Positions 26,113 through 34,371 of a stretch of DNA of 64,000 nt are shown here, piece after piece (positions within the stretch are counted from its first letter, which is position 1; each line of letters starts with the position of its first letter). The notes under the pieces are model-generated. The model was not told the DNA's origin and did not search any database. It saw nothing but the letters and a program-made list of their open reading frames with translations. A program made the translations under genes and the position numbers. The DNA is taken from positions 124,001-188,000 of the forward strand of contig CBDCGS010000010.1 in the NCBI GenBank assembly GCA_965216915.1, in the 5' to 3' direction. The stretch is from CBDCGS01 sp965216915 (lineage in GTDB: Bacteria > Pseudomonadota > Alphaproteobacteria > UBA828).

Positions 26113-28518
26113 ATGGCTTGGATGAGACTGACCGGATACGCGGACAAGTTCGGCGTGCACCCCGGCGACACGGTTCGGTTCTACGTCAATTGCGACGGGC
26201 CGAAGCAATACAACGCGCAGCTCGTCAAGATGATCCACGGCGACACCAACCCGCGGGGGCCGGGCCTGATCGAGCATGAACTGGATGCACCGTTCAACGG
26301 CAAGCATAAGGGTCGCAAGCAAGTCATCCACTCGGGCTCCTACGGCTTCGTCGAGGACAAGCCGCAGCTCCGCGTCTCGAGCTTCACGGTGCAATGCTGG
26401 GTTTGGCCGACCACGCCGAAGACCCATCCGAAATATTGGAAGCACGGCGCGCAGGGCCTCGTGACCAAATGGCACAACGGCAAAGGCTTCGGCATCTTCA
26501 TCAACGAGGATGGCTGCGCCGAACTTCGGGTCAACGGCAAGTCGGTGACGACCGGTGCGCCCTTGCGCGACCACGCCTGGCACTTCATCGCGGCGAGCTA
26601 CGACGCCGATTCCGGCGAGGCGATCCTCTACCACGAGCCGCAGGTGGTCTATGCGCTCGATCCCGAGGTTCCGCCCGCGACCGCCAAGATCTCGGGCGGC
26701 GTGAAGCACGATGACAGTCCCCTCGTCATCGCGGGCTATGTGGCGGAGCACTCGTCCGACGCGTTGGCGCGGTCGTCCGTGCCTGCCGGGATCGTGATCG
26801 GTGGCCACTACAACGGCAAGATCGATAGCCCCCGGCTTTGCAACCGTGCGCTCAGCCGGGCCGAGATCGAGACCATGAAGCTCGGCGCGCAACGCGGCCT
26901 CACCGAGCGGCGCAATGCCGGCCCGACCGGCGTGCTGTCCGAGGCGATCGTCGGCGCGTGGGACTTCTCCGACGGCATCAACACCATCGTCGGCAAGGAT
27001 CACGGTCCTTATCTCTTCGACGCGCAGATCGTCAATTGCCCGACCCGCGCCATGACGGGCCACAACTTCTCCGGCGACAATTTCGATTGGAAGCATGCGC
27101 CCCACGAGTATGGTGCGATCCACTTCCATGACGACGACGTCGACGACGCCCGCTGGGAGGTCGACTTCGAGTGGGAGGTGCCGGAAGGCTATGAAAGCGA
27201 TTCCTACTGCGTGAAGCTCACCACGGGCGATGGCGATGAGGATTACATTCCGTTCTTTGTCGTGCCGCACGTCGGCGCTGAGCAGGCGAAGATCGCGGTG
27301 ATGATCCCGACGATTAGCTACATGGCCTACGCGAACGAGCATCTCGCCAACAATGCGGGCGGCGCGGAGCTCCTCGTCTACCGCGTGCCGATCATGCAGC
27401 AGCAGAACATGTTCCTCTCGGAGCATCGGGAGTATGGCGGCTCGATCTACGACACCCACACCGACGGCAGCGGCCTCTGCCTGTCGTCCAGGCTGCGGCC
27501 CATCCTGAGCATTCGGCCGAAATACGATCACTTCCTCATGCAGGCGCCGTGGCAATACCCGGCGGACCTGCACCTGATCTATTGGCTGAACGCACTCAAC
27601 TACAAGTACGACGTCATCACCGACGAGGACGTCAACTATGACGGTGTCGGCCGCCTCGAGAACTACAATGTGGTGATCACGGGCTCGCATCCCGAGCACA
27701 ACTCGGGCCCGCAGCTCGATGCGATCCACGACTACACCCAGCGCGGCGGCCGCTTCATGTATATGGGCGCCGACGGCTTCTACTGGATCCACTCCTATCA
27801 CCCGGCCTACGACCATCTCGGTCGCGGCATCGTCACCGAGATGCGGCGCTGCGAATCGGGCATTCGCACCTGGCGCGCCGATCCGGGCGAGTACTACCAC
27901 CAGGGGACCGGCGAGCTGGGCGGCATGTGGCGCTATCGCGGCCGCTATCTCCACTCCGTCGCCGGCACGGGCATGTCGTCCGAGGGCTTCGATATCTCGT
28001 CCTACTACTCGCGCACTCCCGAAAGTAACGATGCGCGCGTGTCGTGGGCCTTCGAGGGCATCGAGTATGACGAGAAGCTCGGCAATTTCGGCCTGGTCGG
28101 TGGCGGTGCCGCCGGCACCGAGCTCGACATCGTCGACACGATGCTCGGCTCACCGCCGCACACGTTGGTGGTCGCGACCTCGGCGGGACGCCACACCGAG
28201 GCCTATCTCCTCGTCATGGAGGACTTCGGCTTCAACCAGCAGGGCCTCGACGGCACGCAGCATCCGCGTGTCCGGTCCGACATCGCCTATCACGAGACGC
28301 CGAACGGCGGCGCGTGCTTCGCCTTCAGCTCGATCGCGTTCTGCGGCTCGCTGCCCTGGAACAACGCCGATCCGGACAAGAACAACATCTCACGTCTAAT
28401 CAAGAACGTGGTCGATCGCTTCTCGCAGGACGGACCGTTGCCGCCGCCGCCGAAGGATGCCTACAAGCATCGCGGTCGCGCGGATTACGATCCGCCGATG
28501 AACAAGCAGCGCAAGTAG
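26113..28518 (+). CDS. dmfA2: N,N-dimethylformamidase-like large (beta) subunit
   Basis: Protein of 801 aa matching the DMFase large subunit along its length. An N-terminal region is followed by a LamG-like sheet domain (about 80-250) and then a catalytic domain. Known DMFase binds mononuclear Fe(III) through two Tyr and one Glu, and acts hydrolytically on DMF to give dimethylamine and formate. By motif position the equivalents are Tyr403 (ISYMAYANE), Tyr446 (GGSIYDTH) and Glu528 (TGSHPEHN). All are present, so activity is expected. The substrate may be DMF, formamide or a related amide. No amidase of other families lies nearby. Confidence 0.88.
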   Translation: MAWMRLTGYADKFGVHPGDTVRFYVNCDGPKQYNAQLVKMIHGDTNPRGPGLIEHELDAPFNGKHKGRKQVIHSGSYGFVEDKPQLRVSSFTVQCWVWPTTPKTHPKYWKHGAQGLVTKWHNGKGFGIFINEDGCAELRVNGKSVTTGAPLRDHAWHFIAASYDADSGEAILYHEPQVVYALDPEVPPATAKISGGVKHDDSPLVIAGYVAEHSSDALARSSVPAGIVIGGHYNGKIDSPRLCNRALSRAEIETMKLGAQRGLTERRNAGPTGVLSEAIVGAWDFSDGINTIVGKDHGPYLFDAQIVNCPTRAMTGHNFSGDNFDWKHAPHEYGAIHFHDDDVDDARWEVDFEWEVPEGYESDSYCVKLTTGDGDEDYIPFFVVPHVGAEQAKIAVMIPTISYMAYANEHLANNAGGAELLVYRVPIMQQQNMFLSEHREYGGSIYDTHTDGSGLCLSSRLRPILSIRPKYDHFLMQAPWQYPADLHLIYWLNALNYKYDVITDEDVNYDGVGRLENYNVVITGSHPEHNSGPQLDAIHDYTQRGGRFMYMGADGFYWIHSYHPAYDHLGRGIVTEMRRCESGIRTWRADPGEYYHQGTGELGGMWRYRGRYLHSVAGTGMSSEGFDISSYYSRTPESNDARVSWAFEGIEYDEKLGNFGLVGGGAAGTELDIVDTMLGSPPHTLVVATSAGRHTEAYLLVMEDFGFNQQGLDGTQHPRVRSDIAYHETPNGGACFAFSSIAFCGSLPWNNADPDKNNISRLIKNVVDRFSQDGPLPPPPKDAYKHRGRADYDPPMNKQRK

Positions 28519-28522
28519 CGCG

Positions 28523-28570
28523 GCCCGGCGCGGGGCGGGTGCTGCGGCGCCTCGCCCCGCCGCGCCGGGC
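28523..28570 (+). promoter_or_regulatory. Strong hairpin directly before the Rieske-like gene
   Basis: GCCCGGCGCGG (28523-28533) pairs perfectly with 28560-28570 over 11 bp, with further pairing inside. The stem ends two bases before the GTG start at 28573, and would hide any ribosome site. It could terminate or down-regulate expression after the large-subunit gene. Confidence 0.5.
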
Positions 28571-28572
28571 GG

Positions 28573-29700
28573 GTGTCGTTGGACATGATGATCCATCCCG
28601 AGCTCGGCTATTTCGACGAAGGCCTCGATCTCACCGAGGCGGCGGTCTACGAGCCCGCCACGGGCGCCTTCGGGCGCGCGCGCATGCTCAACCCGGTCGC
28701 CTACCGTTCCAAGATCTTCGCCGATCTCGAGGATGAGAAGGTCTGGACGCGGAGCTGGCTTTGCGTCGGCAGCGCGGGCCAGATCGCCGCGCCCGGAGAT
28801 TTGTTGCCCTACACCGTCGGCAACCACGGCATCCATGTGCAGCGCGGGCCGGATGGCGCGCTCGTCGGGCGCTTCAACCTGGCGCAGCATGGCGGTTGCC
28901 GCGCGATCCCGGCGCAGTGCCAAACCGGCTTGAAGACCAAATGCTCATTCACGTCTTGCGGCTATAGCCGCGACCGCGATGTCATCCCCGCGGACGAGCT
29001 CGGCGACAACACGCCGGCGATGCGCCAATATCTCGGCTACCGGCCCGATCGGCTCTTTCCGATCAAGGTCGATCGCTGGGGGCGGCTGATCTTCGTCAAT
29101 CTCGATCACGAGGCGCCGCCGCTGGACGCCGCGCTCGGCGACCTGCCGGGCGCGTTCGACGCGCTCCCAGAGGATGACCGTTCCGATGTCGGCGCCTTTT
29201 GGCTCGAGTCCGGCGCCAATTGGAAGCTGTTCGCCGCGGCGCTGATGGACGAAGCCTGCGTGCCGGCCGATCCCGCGGCGGAGGAAAACGGCGCCTACGT
29301 GCTCGGCGCGCGCGAGGCCGAGACGGTCGCGTGGCTTTTCCCGAACCTCCTGCTCGCGCGCGGCGCCGATCGCCTCGTGAGCGTGGTGATGCAGCCGACC
29401 AGCATCACCGACACGCTGGTGCGTGTGCGCGTGGCGGCCGGCGCGGGATCATCGCGCGACGCCGCGGCGCTCGTGGACGCATGGCGCGCGATCGTGGATG
29501 CGGCATCGGAGAGGGCCGTCGCCCGCCAGGCCACGCTTGAAGCATGGGGCACGCCCGCGCGCCCGGAAACGGCGGCCGAGGAGCCGCCCATCGAGACCAG
29601 TCCCACCGGATATCGGTTCCAGCGCTATCTTCTGTCGCGCCTGCTGGCCGAGCACGATTATGTTTGGCCGGCGCCGCTCTTCAACGCCGCGACGCGCTAG
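28573..29700 (+). CDS. Rieske oxygenase alpha-subunit-like protein with altered metal sites
   Basis: Protein of 375 aa aligned by eye to ring-hydroxylating oxygenase alpha subunits (KIFADLEDEKVWTRSWLCVG, IHVQRGPDGALVGRFN, RLIFVNLDH, ANWKLF). The Rieske ligands C-x-H...C-x2-H read Ala104, His106, Cys124 and Thr127, so two of four are lost. Four cysteines cluster instead at 109, 116, 124 and 129. The mononuclear-iron histidines after NWKLF read Cys229 and Pro234. A standard oxygenase reaction is therefore unlikely. It follows the DMFase genes with only the hairpin between, and starts at GTG. Function unknown. A regulatory, scaffold or new-cofactor role is inference. Confidence 0.75.
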   Translation: MSLDMMIHPELGYFDEGLDLTEAAVYEPATGAFGRARMLNPVAYRSKIFADLEDEKVWTRSWLCVGSAGQIAAPGDLLPYTVGNHGIHVQRGPDGALVGRFNLAQHGGCRAIPAQCQTGLKTKCSFTSCGYSRDRDVIPADELGDNTPAMRQYLGYRPDRLFPIKVDRWGRLIFVNLDHEAPPLDAALGDLPGAFDALPEDDRSDVGAFWLESGANWKLFAAALMDEACVPADPAAEENGAYVLGAREAETVAWLFPNLLLARGADRLVSVVMQPTSITDTLVRVRVAAGAGSSRDAAALVDAWRAIVDAASERAVARQATLEAWGTPARPETAAEEPPIETSPTGYRFQRYLLSRLLAEHDYVWPAPLFNAATR

Positions 29701-29727
29701 CACCGTTCACGCCAGCGAGACCGCGCA

Positions 29728-30033
29728 ATGGTTCTGAGCGTCCAGCAAATCAAGCATGAGATCCTCGCCTACATCAAAGAGTTCGGCGGCGGTTTCGACG
29801 AGTACTATGTCGGTGTCGCCGCCGACCCCCAAGCCGCGCTCTTCGAGACCCATGGCGTGGATCGCGACAACGACCCCTGGCTCTACAAGCAGGCGCTCAC
29901 CTATCAGGCGGCGCGCACGGTCCAGCGCTATTTTCTCGAGCGGTTGAACGCCGATGGCGCGCCACCCGATGAGGCGACCGAGGATACGGACTGCGTCTAT
30001 GTCTACAAGAAAAGCGAACGGACCACGCCCTAA
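29728..30033 (+). CDS. Conserved-looking 101-aa protein of unknown function
   Basis: Protein of 101 aa with FDEYYVGVAADPQAALFETHG, PWLYKQALTYQAARTVQRYFL and a C-terminal DCVYVYKKS. The pattern Y-Y-V-G-x-A-x-D-P...LF..HG recalls a small family whose core looks like a GIY-YIG fold, but I cannot confirm this. It lies 27 bp after the Rieske-like gene and overlaps the next gene by 35 bp, so it belongs to the same transcript. Confidence 0.65.
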   Translation: MVLSVQQIKHEILAYIKEFGGGFDEYYVGVAADPQAALFETHGVDRDNDPWLYKQALTYQAARTVQRYFLERLNADGAPPDEATEDTDCVYVYKKSERTTP

Positions 30034-30724
30034 GCGCCGCCCGACGAAGGCCGAGGCCGCGGCCGTCGAGGCGGGGCGCGCCGCCTATATGGCGGGCGAT
30101 TTCGACGGCGCGCGCGAGATTTGGCTGCCGCTCGCGGAGGCCGGCAACGCTGAGGCGCAGGCCTGGGTCGGCTCGCTTTACGCCAACGGCGACGGGGTCG
30201 ACCTCAGCGACAAGGAAGCCTTCGCCTGGTATCTGCGCTCGGCCGAAGGGGGCAATCGCCAGGCGCAGAGCAACGTCGGCGCCCTCTATGCCATGGGCAA
30301 GGGCGTCGCGGCCGATGAGGCCGAGGCGGTGCGCTGGACTCGCCGCGCCGCGCGCGGCAACGACCCGAACGCGCAGTTCAACCTCGCCGTGTTCTATGGC
30401 AAGGGAAGCGGCGTGCGGCGCGATCCCGCCAAGGCCGCCCACTGGTACCGCAAGGCCGCCGAGAACGGGCACTACCCCTCGCAGAGCCGGCTCGGCCACA
30501 TGTATGTCGCGGGCGAGGGCGTGGAGCGCGACCGCGTGCAGGCGTTCCTCTGGCTCTCGCTCGCCGGTCAGCATGGCATCGGCAGCGCGCTCAACGAGCT
30601 CGACGGGGTCGTGAAAGAGATGTCCGCCGAGGAGAAGCTGGAAGGCATGCGCCTTGTCGACAGCTGGCGCGGCAAGACCGTCGCCCGCGCCGGCCCCGGC
30701 CGCCTCGACCCGGTGCCGGGTTAG
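29999..30724 (+). CDS. Sel1-repeat protein
   Basis: Protein of 241 aa with about four Sel1-like repeats of 36 residues between 50 and 195 (AQAWVGSLYANGDGV, AQSNVGALYAMGKGV, AQFNLAVFYGKGSGV, SQSRLGHMYVAGEGV). The start ATG 29999 lies inside the preceding gene. No signal peptide is seen, so it is probably cytoplasmic, with a basic N-terminus (STRKANGPRPKRRP). Sel1 proteins act as protein-interaction scaffolds. It is the last gene in the amide operon. Confidence 0.85.
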   Translation: MSTRKANGPRPKRRPTKAEAAAVEAGRAAYMAGDFDGAREIWLPLAEAGNAEAQAWVGSLYANGDGVDLSDKEAFAWYLRSAEGGNRQAQSNVGALYAMGKGVAADEAEAVRWTRRAARGNDPNAQFNLAVFYGKGSGVRRDPAKAAHWYRKAAENGHYPSQSRLGHMYVAGEGVERDRVQAFLWLSLAGQHGIGSALNELDGVVKEMSAEEKLEGMRLVDSWRGKTVARAGPGRLDPVPG

Positions 30725-30798
30725 CCCGGGGCGCGGCGCGCGGAGCCTCGCCTTCCAGGGTCGTCGGCGGACAGGAGGCGAGAGAAGAGGGAGGTGGC

Positions 30799-31911
30799 AT
30801 GCGCGTCGTGATCTGTGGCGGCGGCGCGATCGGCGCGTCGATTGCCTACTTCTTGAGCCTGCGGCAACAGTGCGAGGTCGTCGTCGTCGAGCGATGCGGC
30901 GTTGCCTGCGCCGCGTCGGGCAAGTCGGGCGGTTTTCTGGCGCGCGATTGGTGCGATGGCACACCCGTTGCACCGCTCGCCCGGCGAAGCTTCGCGCTGC
31001 ACGCGACGCTCGGCGAGGCCGCGGACGCGGATTGGGGCTACCGGCGCGTGGAGACGCTGAGCGTGATCGCGAGCGCGCGGCGCGACCTTGCGGCCCATGG
31101 GCGCGTGCCGGCGCCGGATTGGCTCGGGGCCGAGGTCGCGGTGACGGCGCGGATCGGCACACCCGAGACGACCGCGCAGCTCGACCCCGCCGCGTTCACG
31201 CGCGGCATGATGGACCGTGCGGTGGCCCACGGCGCCGCGCTTCACATCGGTGCCGTGGAGGGGGTGGAACGTGGCACGAGCGGGGCGGTTGCGGGCGTGC
31301 GGGTCGATGGCGAGAGCGTGGCGGCCGATGCGGTCGTCGTCGCGATGGGTCCGTGGTCGATCCTCTCCAGCGACTGGTTGCCCGTGCCCGCCGTCTCGCG
31401 CCTCAAGGGGCACAGCCTCCTGTTCCGCTATCGACCGCCGGGGCCGCCGCACGCGCTCTTCGCCGAGTTCGAGACCGCCGACGGCGCCGTCGTCGCGCCG
31501 GAGATTTATCCGCGCGCGGACGGGACGACCTACGCCTGCGGTCTTCCAGGCGATGCCCATCTGCCCGCGGACCCGGCCGCGGTGGCGCCGGACGCCGGCG
31601 GGCCCGAGCGGTTGCGCGACGTCGTGAGCCGGCTGGTGCCGTCGCTCGCCGATGCCGAGATTCTGGAACGCCAGGCCTGTCACCGCCCCATCGTGCACGA
31701 CGGCATGCCGCTGATCGGGCGCGTCGGAGGCGTCGATGGGGCCTATCTCGCGACGGGTCACAGCGTGTGGGGCATCCTCAACGCGCCCGCGACGGGCGAG
31801 GCGATGGCCGAGCTGATCGTTGACGGCGCCGCGACGACGGTCGACATCGCACCCTTTGACCCGGCGCGTTTGCCGCCGCGGCCGCGCGCGGCCGTTCTCG
31901 CGAGCGACTAG
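30799..31911 (+). CDS. FAD-dependent oxidoreductase, DAO family
   Basis: Protein of 370 aa. The N-terminal dinucleotide motif VVICGGGAIGASIAYFL and an Arg/Lys-poor segment with CAASGKSGGFLA are typical of the D-amino-acid/glycine/sarcosine oxidase fold, close to FOXRED1/TDA3-like proteins. The C-terminal GAYLATGHSVWGI is the second FAD-contact motif. The substrate is unknown. An amine from amide hydrolysis is conceivable given the upstream operon. Its TAG stop is the first codon of repeat copy 1. Confidence 0.85.
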   Translation: MRVVICGGGAIGASIAYFLSLRQQCEVVVVERCGVACAASGKSGGFLARDWCDGTPVAPLARRSFALHATLGEAADADWGYRRVETLSVIASARRDLAAHGRVPAPDWLGAEVAVTARIGTPETTAQLDPAAFTRGMMDRAVAHGAALHIGAVEGVERGTSGAVAGVRVDGESVAADAVVVAMGPWSILSSDWLPVPAVSRLKGHSLLFRYRPPGPPHALFAEFETADGAVVAPEIYPRADGTTYACGLPGDAHLPADPAAVAPDAGGPERLRDVVSRLVPSLADAEILERQACHRPIVHDGMPLIGRVGGVDGAYLATGHSVWGILNAPATGEAMAELIVDGAATTVDIAPFDPARLPPRPRAAVLASD

Positions 31912-32012
31912 AGCAAACCCCGAGCAGGTGGCATCACCTGCGACGACGCATTTGGGTCAATGCCAATGAGAGAGAGCGTGTCGCGTCAGCACGAGTGAAC
32001 GTGAAATGCTTA
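31909..32012 (+). repeat. Dispersed repeat, copy 1
   Basis: 104 bp, starting on the TAG stop of the gene to its left and ending on the TAA stop (complement) of the convergent gene to its right. It carries the hairpin GCAGGTG-GCAT-CACCTGC at 31925-31942 and ends GTGAAATGCTTA. Confidence 0.8.
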
Positions 32013-33647
32013 GCCCGCCGGCCCGAAGGATTCGCTATGCACGCGTTCCGCCGGCGCGCCGTGCGCTTCGAGCGCCGCGTGCATCTCGGCCATGAAGCCG
32101 ACGGGCCCGCATAGGAAATAGCGCGCCATGGGATCGCGCACCGCCTGCACGAGGCGCGCGCCGTCGATGCGGCCGCGCAGGTCATAGTCGGTGCCCAGGC
32201 GATCCGCCGGTCTGGGCCGGCTGTAGGCGATGTGCGAGCGCATGTTGGCATGCGCGGCGACCAGCGCGGCCACTTCGCCGGCGAGCGGATGGTGCGCGCC
32301 GTCGCGTGCACCGTGCACGAACCACACCGGGCGATCGGCTGCCGGCGCGGCGGCGAGCGCGTGGAGCATGCTGACCATCGGCGTGAGCCCGACGCCCGCG
32401 CTCACCAGCACGATCGGGTCGTCGCCGGGCGGGAGCACGAAGCTTCCGGCCGGCCGGCGCGCCTCGATGATCGCGCCGGGCGCCAGGTGGTCGTGGAGAT
32501 AGCGCGACGCAGTGCCCATCGGTGTGCGCTTCACCGTGATGCGGTAGGCCGCGCGCTGCGGCGCGCCCGACAGCGAGTAGCTGCGGCGGACCGGCGCGTC
32601 GACGCCGGGGATCTCCAGCTCGATGGGCAGGTGCTGGCCCGCCTCGAACGCGGGAAGCGCGCCCCCATCGCGCGCGGTGAAGACGAACGAGGTCACGTCC
32701 GCGCTCTCGGGGGTCTTTTCGACGAGGCGCAACGAGCGGACAGATGTGGCGTCGCTCTCCCAACGGAGCGGCACGGCGTGCGGCAGCTCGACGATCGCGT
32801 CGATGTCGAACGCCACCAAGCGCCGCGCGCCGGCCACGCTTGCCACCGCCGGTGACGCCCAGTCGATGGTCGCGCGACCGGTGAGCTGCAGCAGGCTGCC
32901 GCTCTCGAAATCGACGAACAGCAGGCCGGCGCGCGGATCGGCGACCAGATTGCCGATCGTGTTGAAATGGTTGTTGCCGGCGTAATCCGGAAACACGAGC
33001 CGGCTCTCGCTCTCGACGCGGACGAAGCCGCGTTCGCCGCCGCGGTGCGAGGCGTCCATGCCGAACGCCGGGTGCTCGCCGGTTCCCCGGTGACCGCTCG
33101 CGATGAAGAACGTATCCGCGCGCGTGATCCACGACCGCTGGGCCGGGGTCAAGCGCGCCCCCGAGATCGCGCGGCCGGGCGGCTCGTCATCGACCCATCG
33201 CCAGGCGCGCTCCCTGACATGTTGCGGGCAGTTGCCGAAGCTCTGGGCGACCGCGAGGTGCAGCGCGCCGTCGGCGCCGGCGTCGAGCCGGCCGTTGACG
33301 CGGTTGCGCCGGCGGGTGGCGAGCTCGATCCCGAGAATGCCGATGTCGGCGCCGGGCAGGAGGGCGCCGTCCAGCGCATCGCCCGGCGTGGGGCGCGCGC
33401 CGACGACCAATGATCGGGGCGTGGGCGACGAGGCGAAACCGCACGGGCCCGCGAGCAGTGTGCTCCAGGGGCGGCCGGCCGGATCGCGCGCCGCCACCAC
33501 CAAGAACGGAAGCCCGGCATAGAACGTGCGGTGCTCGGCGGGCAGAGAGGGCCTCACGACCTTGCGCGCCCAATCCTCGATGTCGCCGACTCCGAGGCGT
33601 GCTTGCACCGCGCGCTCCGCGGCATGAAACGGTGATTGGGTGTCCAT
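32010..33647 (-). CDS. PNPOx-like domain fused to ferredoxin-NAD(P)H reductase-type flavoprotein
   Basis: Protein of 545 aa. Residues 1-270 form a pyridoxamine-phosphate-oxidase-like split barrel (FLVVAARDPAGRPWSTLL, GMDASHRGGERGFVRV). Residues about 300-540 form the FAD/NAD reductase module (RSYSLSG FAD site, VSAGVGLTPMVSML NAD site, YFLCGPVGFM). Many relatives carry a C-terminal plant-type [2Fe-2S] domain after HSESFGP. Here the protein ends at GPAG with a TAA supplied by repeat copy 1, so that domain is absent. Electron acceptor is unknown. It is divergent from the GlcG-like gene. Confidence 0.85.
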   Translation of the reverse strand: MDTQSPFHAAERAVQARLGVGDIEDWARKVVRPSLPAEHRTFYAGLPFLVVAARDPAGRPWSTLLAGPCGFASSPTPRSLVVGARPTPGDALDGALLPGADIGILGIELATRRRNRVNGRLDAGADGALHLAVAQSFGNCPQHVRERAWRWVDDEPPGRAISGARLTPAQRSWITRADTFFIASGHRGTGEHPAFGMDASHRGGERGFVRVESESRLVFPDYAGNNHFNTIGNLVADPRAGLLFVDFESGSLLQLTGRATIDWASPAVASVAGARRLVAFDIDAIVELPHAVPLRWESDATSVRSLRLVEKTPESADVTSFVFTARDGGALPAFEAGQHLPIELEIPGVDAPVRRSYSLSGAPQRAAYRITVKRTPMGTASRYLHDHLAPGAIIEARRPAGSFVLPPGDDPIVLVSAGVGLTPMVSMLHALAAAPAADRPVWFVHGARDGAHHPLAGEVAALVAAHANMRSHIAYSRPRPADRLGTDYDLRGRIDGARLVQAVRDPMARYFLCGPVGFMAEMHAALEAHGAPAERVHSESFGPAG

Positions 33648-33715
33648 GGCTCGCCCCTGTGTGCTGATCCGTTGACGCGGATGTAATCCTTGAGAAGCGA
33701 GGGATGAATGTCGAT

Positions 33716-33739
33716 TTGGAACAAGATATTATTCCAAAA
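33716..33739 (+). promoter_or_regulatory. Palindromic candidate operator in a divergent promoter
   Basis: TTTGGAA (33716-33722) and TTCCAAA (33733-33739) form a perfect inverted repeat with a 10-bp spacer in the AT-rich 185-bp gap between divergent genes. The spacing and symmetry suit a dimeric repressor. No regulator gene is adjacent. Confidence 0.4.
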
Positions 33740-33832
33740 TATGCAATAATCGGGCGACGCCGCGCGCAATTTCCCGCCGCTGTCGCCCCGCGGTGGCAGA
33801 ATGAACGATCGCAAATGGTGGAGGAGGGATCG

Positions 33833-34228
33833 ATGGCGCTGACACTCGATGATGCGCTGCAGGTCGTGGAGGGCGCGCTGGAGAAGGCGCGCGAACTCGA
33901 CATCGACGTCGCGGTCGCCGTCTGTGATACCGGCGGACGTCTCGTGGCGTTCCAACGCACGGATGGCACCATCTGGGCCGCGGCCTATGGCAGCCAGGGC
34001 AAGGCGGTTGCGGCGGCCGCGTTCGGACGGCCGAGCGGCGATCTCACGGAGCGCGCCGATCATCCGACGTTTCGCGGCATCGTCGCGGCCTCGGGCGGCG
34101 AGATGATTCTCGGGCGCGGCGGCGTGCCGATCTTGCGCGACGGCGCGGTTATCGGCGGCTGCGGGGTCGGCGGTGGCACGGGCGAGCAGGACGAGGAGTG
34201 CGCCTGCGCGGGCGCCGCGCGTCTATAG
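33833..34228 (+). CDS. GlcG/HbpS family heme-binding-type protein
   Basis: Protein of 131 aa of the DUF336 family: MALTLDDALQVVEGALEKA, VAVCDTGGRLVAFQR, then GGVPILRDGAVIGGCGVGGG near the end. Members include HbpS (heme binding and redox sensing) and GlcG, and many accompany catabolic operons as small accessory proteins. The start follows GGAGGAGGGA at 33820-33829. It is divergent from the flavin reductase across a palindrome and may be co-regulated with it. Its stop opens repeat copy 2. Confidence 0.88.
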   Translation: MALTLDDALQVVEGALEKARELDIDVAVAVCDTGGRLVAFQRTDGTIWAAAYGSQGKAVAAAAFGRPSGDLTERADHPTFRGIVAASGGEMILGRGGVPILRDGAVIGGCGVGGGTGEQDEECACAGAARL

Positions 34229-34328
34229 AGCAAATCCCGCGCAGGTGGGAACACCTGCGCCAACGCATTCGCGTCAATGCCAGTGAAAGAGAGCATTTCG
34301 CGAGCATGAGCGACCGTGAAATGCTTTA
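34226..34328 (+). repeat. Dispersed repeat, copy 2
   Basis: 103 bp beginning on the TAG stop of the GlcG-like gene. The hairpin is GCAGGTG-GGAA-CACCTGC at 34242-34259. A second module pairs AGCATTTCGCG with CGTGAAATGCT near its 3' end, finishing GCTTTA. Confidence 0.8.
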
Positions 34329-34371
34329 GCCAGCCGGACGAGCCGCCGACCCACGGAGCATCGCCGTTCGG

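Noticed and set aside
28573..29700. Reading this gene as a normal Rieske dioxygenase alpha subunit
   Set aside because: Neither the C-x-H/C-x2-H cluster ligands nor the catalytic histidines are intact.
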